Below the pieces are notes generated by a model. That model had not been told where the DNA came from. It saw only the letters and a list, made by a program, of their open reading frames with translations, and made no database searches. Shown one piece after another: positions 1-5,593 of a DNA stretch of 5,593 nucleotides. The position numbers and the translations under genes are program-made. The stretch lies in NCBI GenBank assembly GCA_937919795.1, contig CALFOA010000198.1, forward strand, positions 1 to 5,593. The letters are read 5' to 3'. How positions within the stretch are numbered: position 1 is the stretch's first letter; each line of letters opens with the position of its first letter. The DNA comes from an uncultured Neisseria sp. Its GTDB lineage: Bacteria; Pseudomonadota; Gammaproteobacteria; Burkholderiales; Neisseriaceae.

Positions 1-1941
1 TACCGTGGCGATTATGTTGATTGGTTGAAAAAACACTTTACCCCCACCGTCGCCGAGCTGGTACAAGGGGTGAGCCGGATGCGGCGGATTACGCTGTTGG
101 CATCGCAAGACCGTGAAGAAACACCAGAGGCGCGGGCACAACAAGCAGAAACCATGCGCAAAATGTTGCTGGCGATGGTTTCTGATATCCGCGTGGTATT
201 AATCCAGCTCGCGCTACGTACCCGTACCATGCAGTTTATGAGCACCCTGCCCGACAGCCCGGAAAAACGCGATATCGCCAAAGAAACACTGGATATTTTC
301 GCGCCTCTGGCCAACCGTTTAGGCGTGTGGCAGCTCAAATGGCAATTGGAAGACTTGGGCTTCCGCCATCAAAACCCCACTGAATACAAACGCATTGCCA
401 AACTGCTCGATGAAAAGCGCACCGAGCGTTTGGAATACATCAACGATTTTCTCAACACCCTGCGCCGTGAGTTGGATAAATACGGTATTCACTACGATGT
501 GGCCGGCCGTCCCAAGCATATCTATTCCATTTACAAAAAAATGGTGAAGAAAAAGCTGGATTTCGACGGCCTTTACGACATCCGCGCCGTGCGTATTCTG
601 GTTGATACCATACCCGAATGCTATACCACCTTAGGCCTGGTTCACAGCTTATGGCAACCGATTCCCGGCGAGTTTGACGACTACATCGCCAATCCGAAAA
701 GCAACGGCTATAAAAGCCTGCACACCGTGATTGTCGGCCCCGAAGACAAGGGTGTAGAAGTACAAATCCGCACCTTCGAGATGCACCAGTTTAACGAATT
801 CGGCGTGGCTGCCCACTGGCGCTACAAAGAAGGCGGCGACGGCGACAGCGCTTACGAACAAAAAATCGCTTGGCTGCGCCAATTACTCGACTGGCGCGAA
901 AACATGAGCGAAAGCGGCCGAGAAGACCTCGCCAACGCTTTCCAAACCGAATTATTCAACGACACCATTTATGTGCTGACCCCGCACGGCAAAGTCTTTT
1001 CGCTACCCTCCGGTTCCACACCCATCGACTTTGCCTATGCCTTGCACAGCAATTTAGGCGACCGCTGCCGTGGAGCTAAAGTAGACGGCCAAATTGTGCC
1101 ACTCTCTACCCCTTTGGAAAACGGCCAACGGGTGGAAATCATCGCTGCTAAAGAAGGCTATCCTTCGGTAAACTGGCTGTATGAAGGCTGGGTGAAAAGC
1201 CACCGCGCCATCAGCAAAATCCGCGCCTATATCCGCCAACAAAATGCCGAATCGATACGCGAAAACGGCAAAACCCAATTTGAAAAAGTGCTGGTTAAAA
1301 TCTCGCCGAAACCCAATCTGCATGACTTATGCGAAAAAATGGGCTTCAGCAAACTGGAAGACCTCTACACCGCTATCGGCCAAGGCGAAGTGACCCCGCG
1401 CGCAGTGCAAAAAGCCTGCGGCGCACTCAAAGAACCGCCGCCCCAGCCGGTAAACGAAGCCAGCATCATCAAGCAGTCTAAAATCAAAGGGCACAGCCAA
1501 GGCGGTATTTTGATAGACGGTGAAGAAGGTTTGTACACCACGCTGGCCAAATGCTGCAAACCGGCACCGCCAGACGACATCATCGGTTTTGTGACCCGCG
1601 AACGCGGTATTTCCGTACACCGCCGCAACTGCCCGTCGTTTGAGCATCTGGCCAAGCAGTCGCCCGATAAAGTGCTGCCCGCTTCTTGGGCGGGTGCACA
1701 GGAAGGCCAAGTATTTGCGGTGGACATCGAAATCCGCGCCCAAGACCGCGGCGGCCTGCTGCGCGACGTTTCCGATGCACTGGCACGACATAAACTGAAT
1801 GTTACCGCTGTACAAACTCAATCACGCGATCTGGAAGCCAGTATGCGTTTTACGCTGGAAGTGAAACAGGTAAACGAGTTACCGCGCGTATTGGTGAGCT
1901 TGGGGGAAGTAAAAGGCGTATTGAGCGTTACCCGTTTGTAA
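1..1941 (+). CDS. relA: RelA, ribosome-associated (p)ppGpp synthetase (5'-truncated by window edge)
   Basis: RelA transfers pyrophosphate from ATP to GTP or GDP, making the stringent-response alarmone when uncharged tRNA stalls ribosomes. The frame is open from base 1, so the TTG at 25 is not a true start; by comparison with E. coli RelA about 90 N-terminal residues lie off the edge. Counting from base 1, 646 residues are visible. A degenerate HD hydrolase remnant comes first. The synthetase domain (about 140-280) has GRPKH at 169-173, YDIRAVR at 192-198 and EVQIRT at 253-258. A TGS domain (about 320-381) keeps the His at 349 in ALHSN. The zinc-finger-like region has Cys518, Cys519, His540 and Cys544, and an ACT/RRM domain spans about 571-646. 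EFDD at 224-227 replaces the RFKD of bifunctional Rel/SpoT, which marks a monofunctional RelA. It is convergent with galU across an 87-bp gap. SpoT is the main alternative but fits worse. Confidence 0.95.
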   Translation, partial: YRGDYVDWLKKHFTPTVAELVQGVSRMRRITLLASQDREETPEARAQQAETMRKMLLAMVSDIRVVLIQLALRTRTMQFMSTLPDSPEKRDIAKETLDIFAPLANRLGVWQLKWQLEDLGFRHQNPTEYKRIAKLLDEKRTERLEYINDFLNTLRRELDKYGIHYDVAGRPKHIYSIYKKMVKKKLDFDGLYDIRAVRILVDTIPECYTTLGLVHSLWQPIPGEFDDYIANPKSNGYKSLHTVIVGPEDKGVEVQIRTFEMHQFNEFGVAAHWRYKEGGDGDSAYEQKIAWLRQLLDWRENMSESGREDLANAFQTELFNDTIYVLTPHGKVFSLPSGSTPIDFAYALHSNLGDRCRGAKVDGQIVPLSTPLENGQRVEIIAAKEGYPSVNWLYEGWVKSHRAISKIRAYIRQQNAESIRENGKTQFEKVLVKISPKPNLHDLCEKMGFSKLEDLYTAIGQGEVTPRAVQKACGALKEPPPQPVNEASIIKQSKIKGHSQGGILIDGEEGLYTTLAKCCKPAPPDDIIGFVTRERGISVHRRNCPSFEHLAKQSPDKVLPASWAGAQEGQVFAVDIEIRAQDRGGLLRDVSDALARHKLNVTAVQTQSRDLEASMRFTLEVKQVNELPRVLVSLGEVKGVLSVTRL

Positions 1942-1959
1942 AGGGTGTGAAAGATAAAA

Positions 1960-1971
1960 TGCCTGTCTGAA
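1960..1971 (+). repeat. DNA uptake sequence, TG-wad dialect (copy 1)
   Basis: Exact TGCCTGTCTGAA, and the left arm of the relA/galU terminator. In Neisseriaceae the 12-mer is bound by the minor pilin ComP and favours uptake of same-lineage DNA. The dialect assignment is from memory of published DUS variants. Confidence 0.9.
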
Positions 1972-1987
1972 AACTCATCAGATCGTT

Positions 1988-1999
1988 TTCAGACAGGCA
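1988..1999 (-). repeat. DNA uptake sequence, TG-wad dialect (copy 2)
   Basis: Exact reverse complement TTCAGACAGGCA. It faces copy 1 across 16 nt and forms the right arm of the terminator hairpin. Confidence 0.9.
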
Positions 2000-2028
2000 T
2001 TTTATTTCTATAAACTTTCCAACAAAGA

Positions 2029-2904
2029 TTACTTCACATAACGCCGCAATAGTTCGGCAAACGCCGCGCCGGTTTCCGGATGTTTCAAGCCATAAGCCAC
2101 AGTTGCTTCCAGATAGCCGATTTTGCTGCCGCAATCGTAGCGCTTACCGGAAAACGCATGAGCCAATACCGTTTCTTCTTCCAACAGTTTGGCAATCGCA
2201 TCGGTGAGCTGGATTTCATTGCCCGCTCCGCGCGGTAGATTCACCAGCAAATCAAAAATACGCGGGGTGAGAATATAACGACCGACCACTCCGAGGTTAG
2301 ACGGCGCATCTTCCGGCTTGGGTTTCTCCACAATGCTTTTCACCCGCTGGCGGCCGTTCTCGGCTTCGGTTTCCACAATGCCGTAAGAACTGGTTTGCGA
2401 AGGATCGATGGTTTCCACCCCCAGCACGCTGCTGCCGGTTTCGTGGTAAAGCTCTACCATCTGTTTTAGCGCACCTTGCGCGCTGTCGATCAAATCGTCG
2501 GCCAGCAATACCGCAAACGGCTCTTGTTCCACCGCCGGGCGGGCGCACAACACAGCATGCCCCAAACCCAATGCCTCGGGCTGGCGGGTATACAAAAAGC
2601 TCACGTGTTTCGGCACGATGTCTTGCAGATGCGCCAACAGTTTGTCTTTATTGCGCAAAGCGAGCTCCGATTCCAATTCGTAAGCCTTATCGAAATGGTC
2701 TTCAATACTGCGCTTGTTGCGGCCGGTCACGAAAATGATTTCGGTGCAACCGGCCTCCACCGCTTCTTCCACCGCGTATTGAATCAAAGGCTTATCGACA
2801 ATCGGCAACATCTCTTTCGGGCTGGCTTTGGTAGCGGGCAGAAAACGGGTGCCCATGCCGGCAACGGGAAAAACGGCTTTGCGTATGGTTTTAATAGCGG
2901 CCAT
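2029..2904 (-). CDS. galU: GalU, UTP--glucose-1-phosphate uridylyltransferase
   Basis: GalU joins UTP and glucose-1-phosphate to give UDP-glucose and pyrophosphate in the cytoplasm, supplying glycosyl donors for lipooligosaccharide and other glycans, also via UDP-galactose. The 291-residue length is normal for bacterial GalU and the gene looks intact. The nucleotide-binding signature [11 protein letters not shown] lies at 16-26, followed by the SPKEMLP loop at 28-34. Other family motifs are [10 protein letters not shown] at 108-117, LADD at 134-137, VEKPKP at 192-197, [10 protein letters not shown] at 228-237 and DCGSKIGYL at 257-265. The ATG at 2904 gives the expected N-terminus ([20 protein letters not shown]). 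The ribosome site is weak: GAAAG (2911-2915) six nt upstream. A consensus -10 box lies 32 nt upstream of the ATG, so galU is probably transcribed separately from ligA. Its 3' end shares the DUS hairpin terminator with relA. Confidence 0.97.
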   Translation of the reverse strand: MAAIKTIRKAVFPVAGMGTRFLPATKASPKEMLPIVDKPLIQYAVEEAVEAGCTEIIFVTGRNKRSIEDHFDKAYELESELALRNKDKLLAHLQDIVPKHVSFLYTRQPEALGLGHAVLCARPAVEQEPFAVLLADDLIDSAQGALKQMVELYHETGSSVLGVETIDPSQTSSYGIVETEAENGRQRVKSIVEKPKPEDAPSNLGVVGRYILTPRIFDLLVNLPRGAGNEIQLTDAIAKLLEEETVLAHAFSGKRYDCGSKIGYLEATVAYGLKHPETGAAFAELLRRYVK

Positions 2905-2936
2905 GCAGTGCTTTCGAATTGTGTTAAACGGGAAAG

Positions 2937-2965
2937 ATTATAAGCGAATGCCTGTCTGAAAAATA
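2937..2965 (-). promoter_or_regulatory. Probable galU promoter (perfect -10, weak -35)
   Basis: Read on the minus strand, 2942-2937 is TATAAT, a perfect sigma-70 -10 box, which would start transcription about 26 nt before the galU ATG. With a 17-nt spacer the -35 hexamer (2965-2960) is TATTTT, a poor match to TTGACA, and there is no TGn extension. TTGTCT lies further upstream but its spacing (22 nt) is too long. The spacer is occupied almost entirely by DUS copy 3. The box position is seen directly; promoter activity is inferred. Confidence 0.55.
2949..2960 (+). repeat. DNA uptake sequence, TG-wad dialect (copy 3)
   Basis: Exact TGCCTGTCTGAA in the galU upstream region. It can also fold with the following bases: 2950-2957 pairs with 2965-2973, giving 8 bp with one bulged A (2970) and a 7-nt loop. 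This looks like a decayed half of a DUS inverted pair. No clear U-tract follows on either strand, so I do not call it a terminator. Confidence 0.9.
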
Positions 2966-3113
2966 GACAAGGCCTCTGCGAAATCAAATTGGCAGCAAAA
3001 ACGCATTCGCTTGCATCTTGTTCAGACTTGTCCCGAGTATCTTTGGTTTCCAAAAAAATGAGTTCATGCCGAATATGATGCTTGTTTAAAGTGATTTCAC
3101 CCTATAGCAAGCT

Positions 3114-3125
3114 TTCAGACAGGCA
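3114..3125 (-). repeat. DNA uptake sequence, TG-wad dialect (copy 4)
   Basis: Exact TTCAGACAGGCA, ending 4 nt before the ligA stop codon on the 3' side of the gene. It has no close inverted partner, unlike the relA/galU pair, and I see no classical terminator (stem plus U-tract) directly after ligA. Confidence 0.9.
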
Positions 3126-3129
3126 TTCT

Positions 3130-5592
<2,463 letters not shown>

Positions 5593-5593
5593 C

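Larger units (their letters stand above)
1954..2005. terminator. Bidirectional intrinsic terminator built from two facing DUS copies
   Basis: The arms at 1954-1974 and 1985-2005 are perfect 21-nt reverse complements around a 10-nt loop (1975-1984). A G-T and an A-T pair can add two more base pairs outside. Each arm contains a full 12-mer DUS (1960-1971 and 1988-1999). The stem ends in A4 on the left and T4 on the right, so a transcript from either side would carry a U-rich 3' side; on the + strand it continues TTTTATTTCT. It begins 13 nt after the relA stop and ends 24 nt before the galU stop, so it can serve both convergent genes. Paired DUS hairpins acting as terminators are well known in Neisseria. 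Termination activity is inferred here. Confidence 0.88.
2946..3128. repeat. Inverted DUS pair bracketing the galU-ligA gap (16-bp arms)
   Basis: GAATGCCTGTCTGAAA at 2946-2961 is the exact reverse complement of 3113-3128; 151 bp lie between. The enclosed segment is AT-richer than the flanking genes and has no convincing gene, RNA or transposase. It holds a small TTTGG/CCAAA hairpin (3042-3054), and 3003-3012 is a 10-bp inverted match to 2942-2951. The arms may simply be two independent DUS copies. The distance is long for a transcript hairpin. Confidence 0.6.

Noticed and set aside
25..27. TTG at 25 as the relA start codon
   Set aside because: The frame is open to base 1 with RelA-like residues before it (YRGDYVDW), and the protein would lack about 100 residues of the family; it is an edge truncation.
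1327..1821. 164-residue minus-strand reading frame opposite relA
   Set aside because: It is antisense to the zinc-finger and ACT part of RelA, where coding support on the + strand is strong; no recognisable product.
2784..3053. 89-residue minus-strand reading frame overlapping the galU start
   Set aside because: It overlaps galU in another frame, covers the galU promoter and a DUS, and its protein is low-information with no recognisable domain or ribosome site.
3042..3054. Small TTTGG/CCAAA hairpin as a ligA or galU-side terminator
   Set aside because: The stem is only 5 bp and AT-rich. The run beside it is A on the + strand and lies upstream of the stem on the minus strand, so it does not fit an intrinsic terminator in either direction.
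3101..3107. CTATAG motif hinting at a Correia repeat end
   Set aside because: Only the short TATAG core matches; the rest of the Correia terminal repeat and a second end are missing.
3080..3112. GCTTG...CAAGC inverted repeat enclosing GTGATTTCAC, considered as a ligA terminator
   Set aside because: The outer stem is 5 bp, the inner one needs a 2-nt loop, and no U-tract follows.

Overview
This is a housekeeping region of a chromosome from the family Neisseriaceae. Two lines of evidence support that. First, three well-conserved proteins are encoded: RelA, GalU and an unusually long NAD-dependent DNA ligase with insertions that, as I recall, are typical of neisserial LigA. Second, the 12-mer TGCCTGTCTGAA or its reverse complement occurs six times. 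I recognise this as the 'TG-wad' dialect of the neisserial DNA uptake sequence (DUS), known from Neisseria wadsworthii and its relatives and distinct from the GCCGTCTGAA core of gonococci and meningococci. The organism is therefore probably a wadsworthii/shayeganii-type Neisseria or close relative, naturally competent by type IV pilus uptake. The species is inferred, not shown.

Layout. Bases 1-1941 (+) hold the C-terminal 646 residues of RelA, the ribosome-associated (p)ppGpp synthetase; its N-terminus (about 90 residues) lies off the left edge. Bases 1942-2028 are a short convergent gap filled by a perfect 21-bp inverted repeat made of two facing DUS copies, which looks like a bidirectional terminator. 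Bases 2029-2904 (-) are galU. Bases 2905-3129 are a more AT-rich gap with a consensus -10 box for galU and two DUS copies in opposite orientation. Bases 3130-5559 (-) are a complete ligA, with one DUS inside the reading frame. Another DUS lies just upstream of the ligA start, at the right edge.

The three genes do not form one pathway: RelA makes the starvation alarmone, GalU makes UDP-glucose for surface glycans, and LigA seals nicks in replication and repair. ligA and galU point the same way, but the 225-bp gap and the good -10 box suggest that galU has its own promoter. No mobile element, CRISPR array, tRNA, rRNA or defence gene is visible, and I found no undescribed gene system. The unusual content is the DUS layer. 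All six copies share a longer 15-mer core, every non-coding gap holds at least one copy, and individual copies double as a terminator, as promoter spacer and as coding sequence.
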